Positions 14,057-22,788 of a DNA stretch of 62,383 nt are shown here, one piece after another. The stretch is from Alphaproteobacteria bacterium (GTDB lineage: Bacteria; Pseudomonadota; Alphaproteobacteria; Rhizobiales; Aestuariivirgaceae). The stretch's first letter is position 1, and every line of letters starts with the position of its first letter. The notes beneath the pieces are model-generated. The model had not been told where the DNA came from. It made no database searches and saw only the letters and a list, made by a program, of their open reading frames with translations. The translations under genes and the position numbers were made by a program. Location: assembly GCA_024640405.1 (NCBI GenBank), contig JAHEFB010000012.1, positions 1-62,383 on the forward strand, read 5' to 3'.

Positions 14057-15280
14057 CTATTCCCCTGCCCTGGCGGCCAGCTTTGCATAGCCGTCGCGGG
14101 TTTGCGGCGTCTTGATTCCCAGAAGCTGCCCGGCAACCTGTGTCTTCAGGATTTGCGCCGTGCCGCCTCCGATGGTGAACATGCGGACATCGCGATACAT
14201 TCGCTCCAGGGGTTCCTTGTCTCCATAACCGCGCGCACCAAACATCTGCAGGGCATCATTCACCACTTTGATCGCCGTCTCGGAGGCAAACGCCTTGGCG
14301 CGGGCAGCCATCATGATGTCGGGGAAAATCGATCCGTCCGGTCCCCGCGACCTTGCTGCCTCATGCAGCATCAGACGGGAAGCGTGAACGCCTGCATCCA
14401 TGTCGGCCAGCATCCATTGCAGCCCTTGAAACTCTGCCAGCGGGCGTCCGAACTGGTGCCGTTCTTTCAGGTAACGTTTTGCATGCTCAAGCGCGCCTGC
14501 AGCAACCCCCATCGCAATGGTGCCCGCACCAACCCGCTGGCTGTTATAGGCATTCATCAGATCGGCAAAGCCGCGCCGGAACCCGGACGGCGGCAACAAC
14601 ACCATGTCGTCTTCGACCACAAGGTCTTCAAACACCAGTTCAGCCTCGGGCATTCCGCACAGACCCAAAGTGTGCTCACGGCCGGCAACCCGAAACCCTT
14701 CCGGTTCCACTCCGTTGTCCGGATCACAATGAACGATATACCCGCCAATGCCCTGATCCTCACCATCCTCATCCAGCACACGGGCAAAAATCAGGTGCAG
14801 CCTGGAGACACCACCGCCGGTGATCCAGTGTTTGCGGCCGTTCAGGACATAAACGTCTCCCGTCCGGCGCGCAGTTGTTGTCATTTCCGTCGCCGCACTG
14901 CCCGCCTCCGGCTCGGTGATGCAGATGGCAGGCTTGTCACCGGCAAGCACCAGTGGCGCTGCAAAACGTTTTTGTGCTTCGGTGCCGTAGGCCATTACGG
15001 CACTTATACCGCCCATGTTGGCTTCAACCACGATGCGCGCGCTTAGCGTGCAGGATTTCGCGATCTCCTCGATGACCACCACGGCATCGTGGTAGCTGGC
15101 GCCTTTACCGCCATATTCTTTCGGGATCGTCATGCCCATGATGCCGGCTTCAGCAAGTTCGGCGACGTTTTGCCAGCAATAGGTCCGGCTCTTGTCCCAT
15201 TCTGCAGCCCGTGGCGCAAAATTCGCTGCCAGCTCCTGCGCGATTGCACGATAGGTGTCTGTCGAGTGTATCTGTTCCAT
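14057..15280 (-). CDS. Acyl-CoA-dehydrogenase-fold protein without catalytic Glu; desulfinase-like
   Basis: 407 residues with the full fold: ICITEPEAGSAATEM and WITGGG bind FAD, ERHQFGRPLAEFQ and MFGARGYG follow, and FTIGGGTAQILKTQVAG closes. Two positions can hold the catalytic Glu in this family. The C-terminal one is Gly here (TIGGGT instead of YEGT). The helix-G one is Gln248 (YNSQRVGAG). Arg82 lies in LSARIVVEANMG. This matches what I recall of 3-sulfinopropionyl-CoA desulfinase from Advenella, where Gln246 replaces Glu and Arg84 is essential. An organosulfur desulfinase is therefore a candidate; an ordinary dehydrogenase is unlikely. It forms an operon with the TPP enzyme and is divergent from a LysR gene. 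Confidence 0.8.
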   Translation of the reverse strand: MEQIHSTDTYRAIAQELAANFAPRAAEWDKSRTYCWQNVAELAEAGIMGMTIPKEYGGKGASYHDAVVVIEEIAKSCTLSARIVVEANMGGISAVMAYGTEAQKRFAAPLVLAGDKPAICITEPEAGSAATEMTTTARRTGDVYVLNGRKHWITGGGVSRLHLIFARVLDEDGEDQGIGGYIVHCDPDNGVEPEGFRVAGREHTLGLCGMPEAELVFEDLVVEDDMVLLPPSGFRRGFADLMNAYNSQRVGAGTIAMGVAAGALEHAKRYLKERHQFGRPLAEFQGLQWMLADMDAGVHASRLMLHEAARSRGPDGSIFPDIMMAARAKAFASETAIKVVNDALQMFGARGYGDKEPLERMYRDVRMFTIGGGTAQILKTQVAGQLLGIKTPQTRDGYAKLAARAGE

Positions 15281-15308
15281 CCCGAGATAATGACGCTGGA
15301 TTTATTCA

Positions 15309-15347
15309 ATTCAATCGAATAAAAATGTAAATCTAATTCAATGGAAT
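15309..15347. promoter_or_regulatory. Twin ATTCAATSGAAT boxes in LysR/ACAD divergent region
   Basis: ATTCAATCGAAT (15309-15320) and ATTCAATGGAAT (15336-15347) are near-identical imperfect palindromes whose starts are 27 bp apart. They lie in the 74-bp region between the acyl-CoA-dehydrogenase-like gene (-) and the LysR gene (+). The second ends 7 bp before the LysR start. The ATTC...GAAT form with a phase of about two and a half helical turns suggests the recognition and activation sites of the LysR protein encoded here. Confidence 0.55.
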
Positions 15348-15354
15348 TGTAATT

Positions 15355-16227
15355 ATGCAAACCAGATCTCTGGAGACCCTTGTTCGCATTGAGCAGGTGC
15401 AGTCTTTCAGCAAGGCGGCGGAACTTCAGAACATGACGCTGTCAGCTCTCAGCATGCAAATGAAGTCCCTGGAAACTCAGCTGGATGTGCAGCTGTTCGA
15501 CAGAAGCTTCCGTCCCCCGAAACTGACGCCCCTGGGGCGCAGCATTGCCGCCCAGGCTGCCCGCGTTCTCAATGAACAAAACGCGTTGACCGGCCTGTGC
15601 GGCCGCGATCGCGAACTGGTGGGCCGGTTCAGGCTGGGGTTGATTTCGTCTGTCAGCGTGAGGCTGCTGCCGAAATTTTTGAGCCGGATACGTCAGGATG
15701 CACCCAGGGCGTCTTTCGAACTGACCACCGGCCTGTCGGAAGACTTGTCCGAGCAGGTGCTGCAGGGGGTGATCGATGCCGCCGTAATGACCAGTGCACC
15801 TTCTCCGCCGGAGGGCCTCCGGTTTGACGCAATCGCGCGGGAGGAAATGGCTTTCGCCGCTCCAAGACAATACGCTGCTACCGCAATCGAGGACCTGGCG
15901 CGGCATCTCCCCTTTATCCATTTTCGCCCATCCACGGGCATCGGCAATCTGATTGCCGACCATGTGCGGTGTCACACCAACAAGCCGCGCGAGACAATCA
16001 TTCTGGATAATCTTGAGGCTTCGATGGAATTTGTGAAGGCGGGCCTTGGATATACCTTGCTTCCCCTGCCCGACGTCCAGCGCTGTAGCGATGACCGGGT
16101 TCACATCTTCGCAGGAAACGGCAACCCAATGCATCGCGAGCTTGCACTGGTTTCGCGACAGGACAGCTCACATGGCCGCTGGATTCAGGCGATCCACAAA
16201 ACGTTCCAGAATGTAGCGGCTGAATGA
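15355..16227 (+). CDS. LysR-family transcriptional regulator
   Basis: 290 residues. The N-terminal winged helix is SLETLVRIEQVQSFSKAAEL, then SALSMQMKSLETQLDVQLFDR and KLTPLGRSI. The substrate-binding part follows from about residue 90 (GRFRLGLISSVSVRLLPKFL). It ends with GRWIQAIHKTFQNV. It is divergent from the operon of the desulfinase-like and TPP enzymes, the usual arrangement in which the regulator activates its neighbour in response to a pathway metabolite. Twin ATTCAATSGAAT boxes lie between. The ATG at 15355 has only a weak GGAA upstream, overlapping the second box, so binding there would also block its own translation start region. Confidence 0.88.
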   Translation: MQTRSLETLVRIEQVQSFSKAAELQNMTLSALSMQMKSLETQLDVQLFDRSFRPPKLTPLGRSIAAQAARVLNEQNALTGLCGRDRELVGRFRLGLISSVSVRLLPKFLSRIRQDAPRASFELTTGLSEDLSEQVLQGVIDAAVMTSAPSPPEGLRFDAIAREEMAFAAPRQYAATAIEDLARHLPFIHFRPSTGIGNLIADHVRCHTNKPRETIILDNLEASMEFVKAGLGYTLLPLPDVQRCSDDRVHIFAGNGNPMHRELALVSRQDSSHGRWIQAIHKTFQNVAAE

Positions 16228-16336
16228 AAATGGCTGACCGCCAGGTCGCCGGGGAATTGGCCTTTATGGCGAAACCGCAAAGCTGATATGGCGCTGACCT
16301 TGTTCAGCCAAACTCGCCGTGGTGCTCAATAACAAT

Positions 16337-16357
16337 GGCCGGGCACAATGCCCGGCC
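16337..16357. terminator. Perfect hairpin between convergent LysR gene and rpoD
   Basis: GGCCGGGCA (16337-16345) and TGCCCGGCC (16349-16357) pair perfectly around CAA. It lies between the plus-strand LysR stop and the minus-strand rpoD stop. A few T residues follow on both strands. It likely ends both transcripts. Confidence 0.7.
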
Positions 16358-16405
16358 TTGCTTGAAACGTTCAGAGCGGTTCTGCCCTGGCTGGCCTGAA
16401 ATCGC

Positions 16406-18523
16406 CTAGTTATCCAAAAAACTGCGCAACCTGCGGGATCTGCTTGGATGTTTCAGTTTCCTCAGCGCCTTGGCCTCGATCTGGCGAATACGTTCGCGGG
16501 TCACCGAGAACTGCTGGCCGACCTCTTCCAGGGTATGGTCGGTGTTCATGCCGATACCGAAACGCATGCGCAGCACACGCTCCTCGCGCGGCGTCAGTGA
16601 AGCCAGTACGCGGGTTGTTGTTTCGCGAAGATTGGCCTGAATGGCCGCGTCAATCGGCAGGATGGCATTCTTGTCTTCGATGAAGTCGCCCAGATGCGAA
16701 TCTTCTTCATCACCCACCGGCGTTTCAAGGCTGATCGGTTCCTTGGCGATCTTCATCACCTTGCGCACCTTTTCCAGCGGCATGGACAGTTTTTCGGCCA
16801 GTTCTTCAGGAGTGGGCTCGCGGCCGATCTCGTGCATCATCTGGCGCGAGGTGCGTACGATCTTGTTGATCGTTTCAATCATGTGCACCGGAATACGGAT
16901 TGTACGCGCCTGATCTGCAATCGACCGCGTGATCGCCTGCCTGATCCACCAGGTTGCATAGGTCGAGAACTTGTAACCGCGGCGATACTCAAACTTGTCG
17001 ACCGCTTTCATCAGGCCGATATTGCCTTCCTGGATAAGGTCAAGGAACTGCAGGCCACGATTGGTGTATTTCTTGGCGATCGAAATCACCAGGCGAAGAT
17101 TGGCCTCCACCATTTCCTTCTTGGCGATGCGGGCCTCGCGCTCTCCCTTCTGCACGGCATGCACGATGCGGCGGAATTCCGGGATTTGCAGACCGGTATC
17201 GGACGCCAGAGAGTGGATTTCCTCACGGATATCCTTGATCGTATCCTTTTCCTTGGCAACGAAGTCTTTCCAGCCATGCTTGCTCAGCCGGGAGATACGG
17301 CGCAGCCAGTTGGCATCAAGTTCTTCACCCTGATACTCCTCCAGAAAGATCTTGCGCGGCACCTTGTGGCTTTCAGCCAGACGCAGCAGCCGGCCTTCCA
17401 GCGAGATCAGCCGGCGATTGATATCGTAGAGCTGTTCCACCAGTGCCTCGATACGCGCCGCGTTCAGCGACAGAGACTTCACGTCTTCAATGATCTCCTC
17501 ACGCAGCTTGCGATAGCGGCGGCCCTGCGACGGAGACAGGGCGGTTTTTTCAGAGACTTCCTGATCCTGCAATTTGCGCAGGGACTTGTAGGTCTTGGCG
17601 ATGCGATCAAAGGTTTCGAGTACGTGTGGCTTCAGCTCTGCTTCCATGGCAGCAAGCGAAACATTTGCCTCTTCGTCGTCGTCATCCTCGTCATCGTCGG
17701 GTTGTTCGGCAGGTTCAAAATCGTCCGCCGACAGCACATCGTCACCACCGCGGCGGCGCGACAATGACTTGACGCGCATTTCTTCGGCCGCCTTTTCGCG
17801 CTTGTCGGCTTCCGCCTTGCGGGCTTCCTTTTCCTTGCGCTCGCGTTCTTCCGGGGTTGGCGCTTCTACTTTTTTCGCATCCGGCCCGGCATAGGTGGCC
17901 TCAAGGTCGATAATGTCGCGCAGCAGAATCTTGCCATCGTTCAACTCATCCCGCCAGATGATGATGGCCTGAAATGACAGCGGGCTTTCACACAGGCCGG
18001 AAATCATTGCCTCCCTGCCAGCTTCAATGCGCTTGGCAATGGCGATTTCACCTTCGCGCGACAAAAGCTCGACCGTACCCATTTCCCGCAGATACATCCG
18101 CACAGGGTCGTCTGTGCGGTCGGCCGATGCCGGGGTGTTTGAAGCCGTCTTGACGATACCGGTCTGCGCCGTCTCCGCGACCTCTGTGGTGTCTTCGGTT
18201 TCTTCCTCGGTTTCCACCACATTGATGCCCATATCGGTGAGCATCGCCATTATATCTTCGATCTGCTCCGAAGAGGTATCGTCGGACGGCAACACCTCGT
18301 TGAGTTCGTCATAGGTTACAAACCCGCGTTGTTTGGCGAGTTTGATCATCCGCTTTACAGCGGCATTGCTGAGATCCAGCACGGGGCCATCGGCGACGGT
18401 TTCTGTTGTCTCACCATCATCAGCCGATTTGACGGCCGGCGCCTTTTTTGTAGCTGCTGCGGTGCTGCGTGCCTGTGCTTTCGCCATGCCTGTACGCTCA
18501 CTTTTCTGTTCCGCGCTGCACAT
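16406..18523 (-). CDS. rpoD: Primary sigma factor RpoD (sigma-70)
   Basis: 705 residues. All sigma-70 regions are present. Region 1.1 covers about residues 45-95 ([20 protein letters not shown]). Region 1.2 is [21 protein letters not shown]. An acidic non-conserved insert ([15 protein letters not shown]) follows. Region 2 includes [20 protein letters not shown] and [16 protein letters not shown]. Region 3 follows, then region 4 ([20 protein letters not shown]). This is the housekeeping factor. Length is within the range for Alphaproteobacteria. The start at 18523 has an AAGAGAG just upstream; an ATG at 18487 ([15 protein letters not shown]) is a reasonable alternative. It is downstream of dnaG on the same strand, as is usual, but a 167-bp gap with a CtrA-like site suggests its own promoter. 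Confidence 0.97.
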   Translation of the reverse strand: MCSAEQKSERTGMAKAQARSTAAATKKAPAVKSADDGETTETVADGPVLDLSNAAVKRMIKLAKQRGFVTYDELNEVLPSDDTSSEQIEDIMAMLTDMGINVVETEEETEDTTEVAETAQTGIVKTASNTPASADRTDDPVRMYLREMGTVELLSREGEIAIAKRIEAGREAMISGLCESPLSFQAIIIWRDELNDGKILLRDIIDLEATYAGPDAKKVEAPTPEERERKEKEARKAEADKREKAAEEMRVKSLSRRRGGDDVLSADDFEPAEQPDDDEDDDDEEANVSLAAMEAELKPHVLETFDRIAKTYKSLRKLQDQEVSEKTALSPSQGRRYRKLREEIIEDVKSLSLNAARIEALVEQLYDINRRLISLEGRLLRLAESHKVPRKIFLEEYQGEELDANWLRRISRLSKHGWKDFVAKEKDTIKDIREEIHSLASDTGLQIPEFRRIVHAVQKGEREARIAKKEMVEANLRLVISIAKKYTNRGLQFLDLIQEGNIGLMKAVDKFEYRRGYKFSTYATWWIRQAITRSIADQARTIRIPVHMIETINKIVRTSRQMMHEIGREPTPEELAEKLSMPLEKVRKVMKIAKEPISLETPVGDEEDSHLGDFIEDKNAILPIDAAIQANLRETTTRVLASLTPREERVLRMRFGIGMNTDHTLEEVGQQFSVTRERIRQIEAKALRKLKHPSRSRRLRSFLDN

Positions 18524-18600
18524 TCTCTCTTCACTTCAGGAGAATCGCAGCACTATTGATTCGCTCGTTCCAATTGCATGCCTTTATGCGGGTCACCGCG

Positions 18601-18615
18601 TTAAACATGCCTTAA
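18601..18615 (-). promoter_or_regulatory. CtrA-like site upstream of rpoD
   Basis: On the minus strand the sequence reads TTAAGGCATGTTTAAC, matching the CtrA consensus TTAA-N7-TTAAC exactly. It lies about 80 bp upstream of the rpoD start, between dnaG and rpoD. The motif is short, so chance cannot be excluded. A second exact match at 44906 strengthens the case that the cell uses CtrA. Confidence 0.4.
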
Positions 18616-18690
18616 TCATGTTTGGCCTGCCGCCAGAACCATTTAATCGCCTCAGTCAAACCTTCCGCGTGGTGGCTGGAACCGGACCGG

Positions 18691-20640
18691 CTATCCTGCC
18701 GGGTTTGCCGTGCGCCCGGAAGCTTCTCCGTATCCGTCAATCGTCGCTTCTGCCCCGGCCAGGGAATTCAACTGATCTCTCACTTCGTTGAGAAAGTTAA
18801 GGTTTTCCTCTGAGTTGTCTTCGGCCAGACGCATTTCCGCGCGTTTGAGTTCCTTTTCCAGCGTAACCATCTTCCGGTTCATCACCACCAACTGCTTTAA
18901 GCCGGTTCGAGCGTCTGCATCCGCAGCGTCCGCACCGGCAAACCAGCAATCATGATGCCTTGCCTGGGTTTCGAGTGCATCAAGAATTGCGCCCATCCCG
19001 GTCTGGATTAAGTGGTCACGCAAGTCGTGCATTTCAAGGTCTTCCCCAGAGGCGCACGTATCTATGATTCGTCGACGCAAAGAGTCAAGCTCGCGTGTCG
19101 GCACCTCCATCGCGACTACATCTTCAATCATCTCCTCTGCCAGGGTCGGATGGTTCACCAGGGTCAGCAAAATCAGGCCGGTTCGACGTTGTGTTGCGGC
19201 ATCATGAACCGGTCTGCCGGCCAGCGCCCGCAGTTGCGGCGAGGCCGGCGTTTCGATTTCCCACGGTTCACGCTGCCAGCGGCCACGGCCGCCATACGCC
19301 CCTCTTGCCCTGGTAAATGAACGCCCGCGTGATTTTTGCCAATTGTTTCCGCCTGACCCCTGCAGCAACGCCCGCACCCGATCACGCATGTCGTCGGAAT
19401 AATATTTTCGCACCGTCGGGTCTGCGATGGCGTTGACCGCCTGCATGAGATCGGCCTCAAAACGTGCCTTGCGTTCCGGTGTGGAACGATCATTGCGCGA
19501 CAGTGCCCTGCGCCACAGCATGCTGGCCATCGGTTCGGCCAGTTCAACAACTTGCTTGACCGCGTCTGACCCACCGGAACTCAGCAAGTCATCCGGATCC
19601 TGGCCTTCCGGCAATATCGCGAATTTCAATGAACTTCCCGGCGTCAGTCGCTCCAGCGCCAGGTCAAGCGCCCTGTAGGCCGCTTTCAAGCCCGCATCGT
19701 CACCGTCAAAACACAGCACCGGTTCCGGTGTGATTTTCCACATCAGGTCAAGCTGATCTTCAGTCATCGCGGTGCCCAGCGGAGCAACGGCATAAGGCAG
19801 CCCGGCTCGCCTGAAGGCGATAACGTCCATATAGCCCTCACACGCGATCAGGGCACCGGCGTCATGGGCCGGTTTTCGCGCCTTGTCCATATTGTACAGC
19901 ACGCTTCCCTTGTGAAACAGCGGTGTGTCGGGAGAGTTGAGATATTTGGCCAGAGCATCCGGATTCATGGCACGGCCTCCGAAGGCAATCACACGCCCCC
20001 TGGGATCGCGGATCGGAAACATGATGCGATCACGAAAACGGTCATAGGGCTGTCCACCATCTTCGGGACGAATAACCAGCCCGGCTTCTTCCATCTGATC
20101 AGGTGCAATATTGTTGCTTGCCAGTGCACTCGACAGGGCGTGTCGATCATTGGGCGCAAAACCGATCCCGAACTCCAGTTGCACCTCCGCAGACAGTTCG
20201 CGATCAGAAAGATAACCCCGTGCCTTTGCACCAACCGCCGCCTGCAACTGCCTGGCAAAGAAATCCTGTGCCAGGTCCATCACATCGTAAAGATTGGCTC
20301 GGCGCTCTTCGCGCGCTTCTGCTTCCGGCGATAATTGCGGCAGTTGAAGCCCGGCTTCGGATGCCAGCCGCTCCACAGCTTCGGGAAAAGGCACGCCCTC
20401 CTTTTCCACCAGGTATTTGAAAATGTCCCCACTTTGCTTGCAGCCAAAGCAGTGATAGCGCCCTTTACGGTCCTCACAATGAAAGCTGGGGGTCTTTTCC
20501 CCGTGAAACGGGCAACACGCCCAGTAGTCACCTTTGCCCGCGTTGGTTTTGCGTTTGTCCCACTGCACAGAACGGCCAATGACCGAGGATATGGAAATCC
20601 TCGCCCGTATTTCGTCAAGAAATGATTGCGGAAAGCGCAT
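18691..20640 (-). CDS. dnaG: DNA primase DnaG
   Basis: 649 residues. It makes RNA primers for replication. The CHC2 zinc ribbon lies near residues 43-67 (CPFH ... HCFGC). The catalytic core follows with EFGIGFAP and FGGRAM. TOPRIM residues are in LIACEGYMDVIAF (conserved Glu) and VLCFDGDDAGLKAAYRA (DxD). The C-terminal third is the less conserved helicase-binding region, including MVTLEKELKRAEMRLAEDN. It is a standard component of the dnaG-rpoD macromolecular-synthesis cluster. The ATG at 20640 is preceded only by a weak GGTAGAAA. Confidence 0.96.
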   Translation of the reverse strand: MRFPQSFLDEIRARISISSVIGRSVQWDKRKTNAGKGDYWACCPFHGEKTPSFHCEDRKGRYHCFGCKQSGDIFKYLVEKEGVPFPEAVERLASEAGLQLPQLSPEAEAREERRANLYDVMDLAQDFFARQLQAAVGAKARGYLSDRELSAEVQLEFGIGFAPNDRHALSSALASNNIAPDQMEEAGLVIRPEDGGQPYDRFRDRIMFPIRDPRGRVIAFGGRAMNPDALAKYLNSPDTPLFHKGSVLYNMDKARKPAHDAGALIACEGYMDVIAFRRAGLPYAVAPLGTAMTEDQLDLMWKITPEPVLCFDGDDAGLKAAYRALDLALERLTPGSSLKFAILPEGQDPDDLLSSGGSDAVKQVVELAEPMASMLWRRALSRNDRSTPERKARFEADLMQAVNAIADPTVRKYYSDDMRDRVRALLQGSGGNNWQKSRGRSFTRARGAYGGRGRWQREPWEIETPASPQLRALAGRPVHDAATQRRTGLILLTLVNHPTLAEEMIEDVVAMEVPTRELDSLRRRIIDTCASGEDLEMHDLRDHLIQTGMGAILDALETQARHHDCWFAGADAADADARTGLKQLVVMNRKMVTLEKELKRAEMRLAEDNSEENLNFLNEVRDQLNSLAGAEATIDGYGEASGRTANPAG

Positions 20641-20746
20641 TTTCTACCCGTACGGCTTCATCAAGCCACAAACGATTACCACGGCAATACGACTGCAGGA
20701 TACAAGTTAGTCAAGTTTTGCCCGGTGTCCACAACGGACCCTGACA

Positions 20747-21661
20747 TCATCCGTCTGATGTGACCATATCCGCTGGCATCGGCAACAGTTGAAAATCCGT
20801 CGGCATGCCGACCTCGATATCGTCCGTAACTATGATCAATACCCCCAGCACCGGAGAGCCGTCAGGCAGCCGGTATGCCAGTATCAATCGCTGGTAGCTC
20901 ACAGGTTCAAGGGGACCATTCCTGCTTCTGGCAAGTGTGGTGGCGATGTGATCATACCTCACCGTTCCCCGGGCAAGCGTCTGATCATAGGCCTGGGTGA
21001 CAAACCGGTCCATGTCACTTGCCATGGTGTCTTCTTCCAGGAACGACCCGACCTCGCTTCGCGCCCATACCAGACCCAGCCATCTGGTCATGGTTGATTC
21101 GTCACCCACGTGAATATAAAGCCATTTACCCTGTTGCTTGCGAAAGAACACCATCTTGGGCCGCATTTCTTCTACCAGCGGGTGCTCCACATTTGCCTGA
21201 GATTCATACCAGGCACGAAGGCCTTTCTGAATGCTGTTTGTACCCACTCGCCAGACGTCGTTCAATTTGTGCTGCCGGCCACAAAAGTAGCCGCCATCTT
21301 CAAGTCGCACAGACGCCTGTTGCAGATAGCCGACTACATCGACCGCACCTGAAACCCAGTCCTCCATCTGATCGAGGGTCCAACTGGCGTTTGCCAGGTG
21401 TCTGTGCCCGTCTTTCGTCAACTCGTATCCTTTGGGTCCCGAAACAAGAAGCGTACAGCCAAGCAGTTGTTCCAGTTGGACAATATGGCGACGCACAGTC
21501 TGTCGGGTAATACCCAGTCCACCAGCGGCGGCGGTAAGATTTTCCGATCGGGCAAGCGTAACAAAGGACTTCATCATTTCCGCCAGGACAGGCGGCATGG
21601 AAGCAGACTGGCCACGGGGGCTGTTATCCGTCGGACGGCGGGTTGTGTTAGCCTCTGTCAT
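20747..21661 (-). CDS. HTH regulator with LysR-like N-terminus and unfamiliar C-terminal domain
   Basis: 304 residues. Residues about 25-90 form a LysR-type winged helix (MMKSFVTLARSENLTAAAGG, then GITRQTVRRHIVQLEQLLGC and LTKDGHRHL). After a long helix the C-terminal half does not look like the periplasmic-binding fold of LysR proteins. It reads like a sensor domain with VWRVGTNSIQKGLRAWYESQ, then KWLYIHVGDESTMTRWLGL, YQRLILAYRLPDGSPVLGVL and TDFQLLPMP, possibly PAS-like. It sits between yqeY and dnaG, divergent from nothing. The target and ligand are unknown. The ATG at 21661 has GGAAAG twelve bases upstream. Confidence 0.7.
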   Translation of the reverse strand: MTEANTTRRPTDNSPRGQSASMPPVLAEMMKSFVTLARSENLTAAAGGLGITRQTVRRHIVQLEQLLGCTLLVSGPKGYELTKDGHRHLANASWTLDQMEDWVSGAVDVVGYLQQASVRLEDGGYFCGRQHKLNDVWRVGTNSIQKGLRAWYESQANVEHPLVEEMRPKMVFFRKQQGKWLYIHVGDESTMTRWLGLVWARSEVGSFLEEDTMASDMDRFVTQAYDQTLARGTVRYDHIATTLARSRNGPLEPVSYQRLILAYRLPDGSPVLGVLIIVTDDIEVGMPTDFQLLPMPADMVTSDG

Positions 21662-21809
21662 GGCCTGCTTTCCAAGAACAATAGTCTGGTTATAAATATA
21701 TTACCACGCAGAAAACAGTTTCACCATCCTAGGTACACAAAGCTTCATGCCGGGTATGCATTCTTGCAGTTGATTTCGAACGATTCTAACGGGATATTGG
21801 CGAAGAGAC

Positions 21810-21920
21810 ACGCAACACGGCCCTTCGGGGTTGCGTATCAGTGGGTGCGGCTGAATGGATTGCGGAGTACTTGCTCCCCCCAGTTAAGGCATCGTAATCA
21901 ATTCCAGGTGCACCCACTGA
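21810..21920 (+). ncRNA. Candidate structured RNA between HTH gene and yqeY
   Basis: The 416-bp gap between the HTH gene and yqeY holds two adjacent folds. The first is ACGCAAC/GTTGCGT (21810-21816 with 21830-21836) capped by CCC-TTCG-GGG, a very stable UUCG tetraloop on the plus strand. The second is a perfect 11-bp stem, TCAGTGGGTGC (21838-21848) with GCACCCACTGA (21910-21920). It encloses TGGATTG/CAATTCCA and GGAG/CTCC stems in nested order. No reading frame explains it. I recognise no known RNA family. It could be a small RNA, a cis-acting leader or a repeat element. The flanks of this gap show nothing else. Confidence 0.4.
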
Positions 21921-22077
21921 CTGCTCACTTCCCCATTATTTGAACAGTTCCGCTCGATAAGCTTCAATTTTTGGCTAACCGGCTGCAATTTCAGACCCAA
22001 GTCACTTCCCGGAACTCTGATTCCGGCGCAACGTGCTGTAAAACTGGATTGTTTGCCTGCACAAAAAGCGGTTTGCT

Positions 22078-22542
22078 CTAGCCAAGCATGCTTTTCACGG
22101 TTGCCCCGGCTTTGGCGAAGTCCATCTCACCGGCGTGGCGTTCTTTCAAAACGGCCATCACCCGCCCCATATCCTTCAACCCGGTTGCATCCAGCTCTTT
22201 TACCACGCCGGATACAACTGCTTCAATTTCCTTTGCGGACAGTTGCCGCGGCAAGAACTCTTCAATGATCTCGATTTCCGCTACTTCCGTGGCGGCAAGC
22301 TCGGGTCTACCGCCCTTTTCATAAGTTTCGGCCGATTCCCGTCGCTGTTTTATCATTTTTGACAGAATTTCCTGCATTCCGCTTTCTGTCAGACTGTCAT
22401 CTTTTCCAGTTCCGCGATTTTGAATTTCACGGTCCTTGAATGCTGCCGAGATCAACCTCAACGTCGAAAGCCGCATCTTGTCCTGCTCACGCATCGCTTC
22501 TTTCATCAGGGCGCTGACGCGGTCACGGATAGAATCACTCAT
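22078..22542 (-). CDS. GatB/YqeY domain protein
   Basis: 154 residues. SIRDRVSALMKEAMREQDKMRLSTLRLI opens the YqeY helical domain. LSKMIKQRRESAETYEKGGR and EIIEEFLPRQLSAKEIE are its core motifs. The end MGRVMAVLKERHAGEMDFAKAGATVK is the family signature. The domain occurs at the C-terminus of the GatB amidotransferase subunit. Stand-alone YqeY is thought to act with tRNA or translation quality control, but its exact role is open. It is divergent from carA, a common arrangement in Rhizobiales, with only short spacing. Confidence 0.92.
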   Translation of the reverse strand: MSDSIRDRVSALMKEAMREQDKMRLSTLRLISAAFKDREIQNRGTGKDDSLTESGMQEILSKMIKQRRESAETYEKGGRPELAATEVAEIEIIEEFLPRQLSAKEIEAVVSGVVKELDATGLKDMGRVMAVLKERHAGEMDFAKAGATVKSMLG

Positions 22543-22788
22543 CGGTAATGCCTTTCATGGCGGGGCTGGTTTTGGCAGCGCGGCAATCACCAATTGTTAC
22601 TCTCACCGTATGAACCGCGCAAGCCGCAGACCGAAAACGTCACAATTGATGCAGAATCAAGGGGATTGCATGCCAGCCAATGCTTGACGCGGGCAGCGGC
22701 GCTATCTAGTTTCCCGCAAAATTGTCCGGATGCGCCACCTGCGCCGAACGATCTCTGTGAAAAAGGCCAGGAAATCCCTGGAAAGCCC

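Noticed and set aside
13574..15046. 490-codon plus-strand frame opposite the TPP and acyl-CoA dehydrogenase genes
   Set aside because: Long antisense frames are common in GC-rich coding DNA. The composition (rich in His, Arg, Gln) is not protein-like and the minus-strand genes have complete family motifs.
16694..17767. 357-codon plus-strand frame opposite rpoD
   Set aside because: Antisense shadow of a fully conserved sigma factor.
21838..21920. Structured gap element as 6S RNA, SRP RNA or a tRNA
   Set aside because: Conserved sequences of those families and a cloverleaf are absent, so I keep it only as an unassigned structure.
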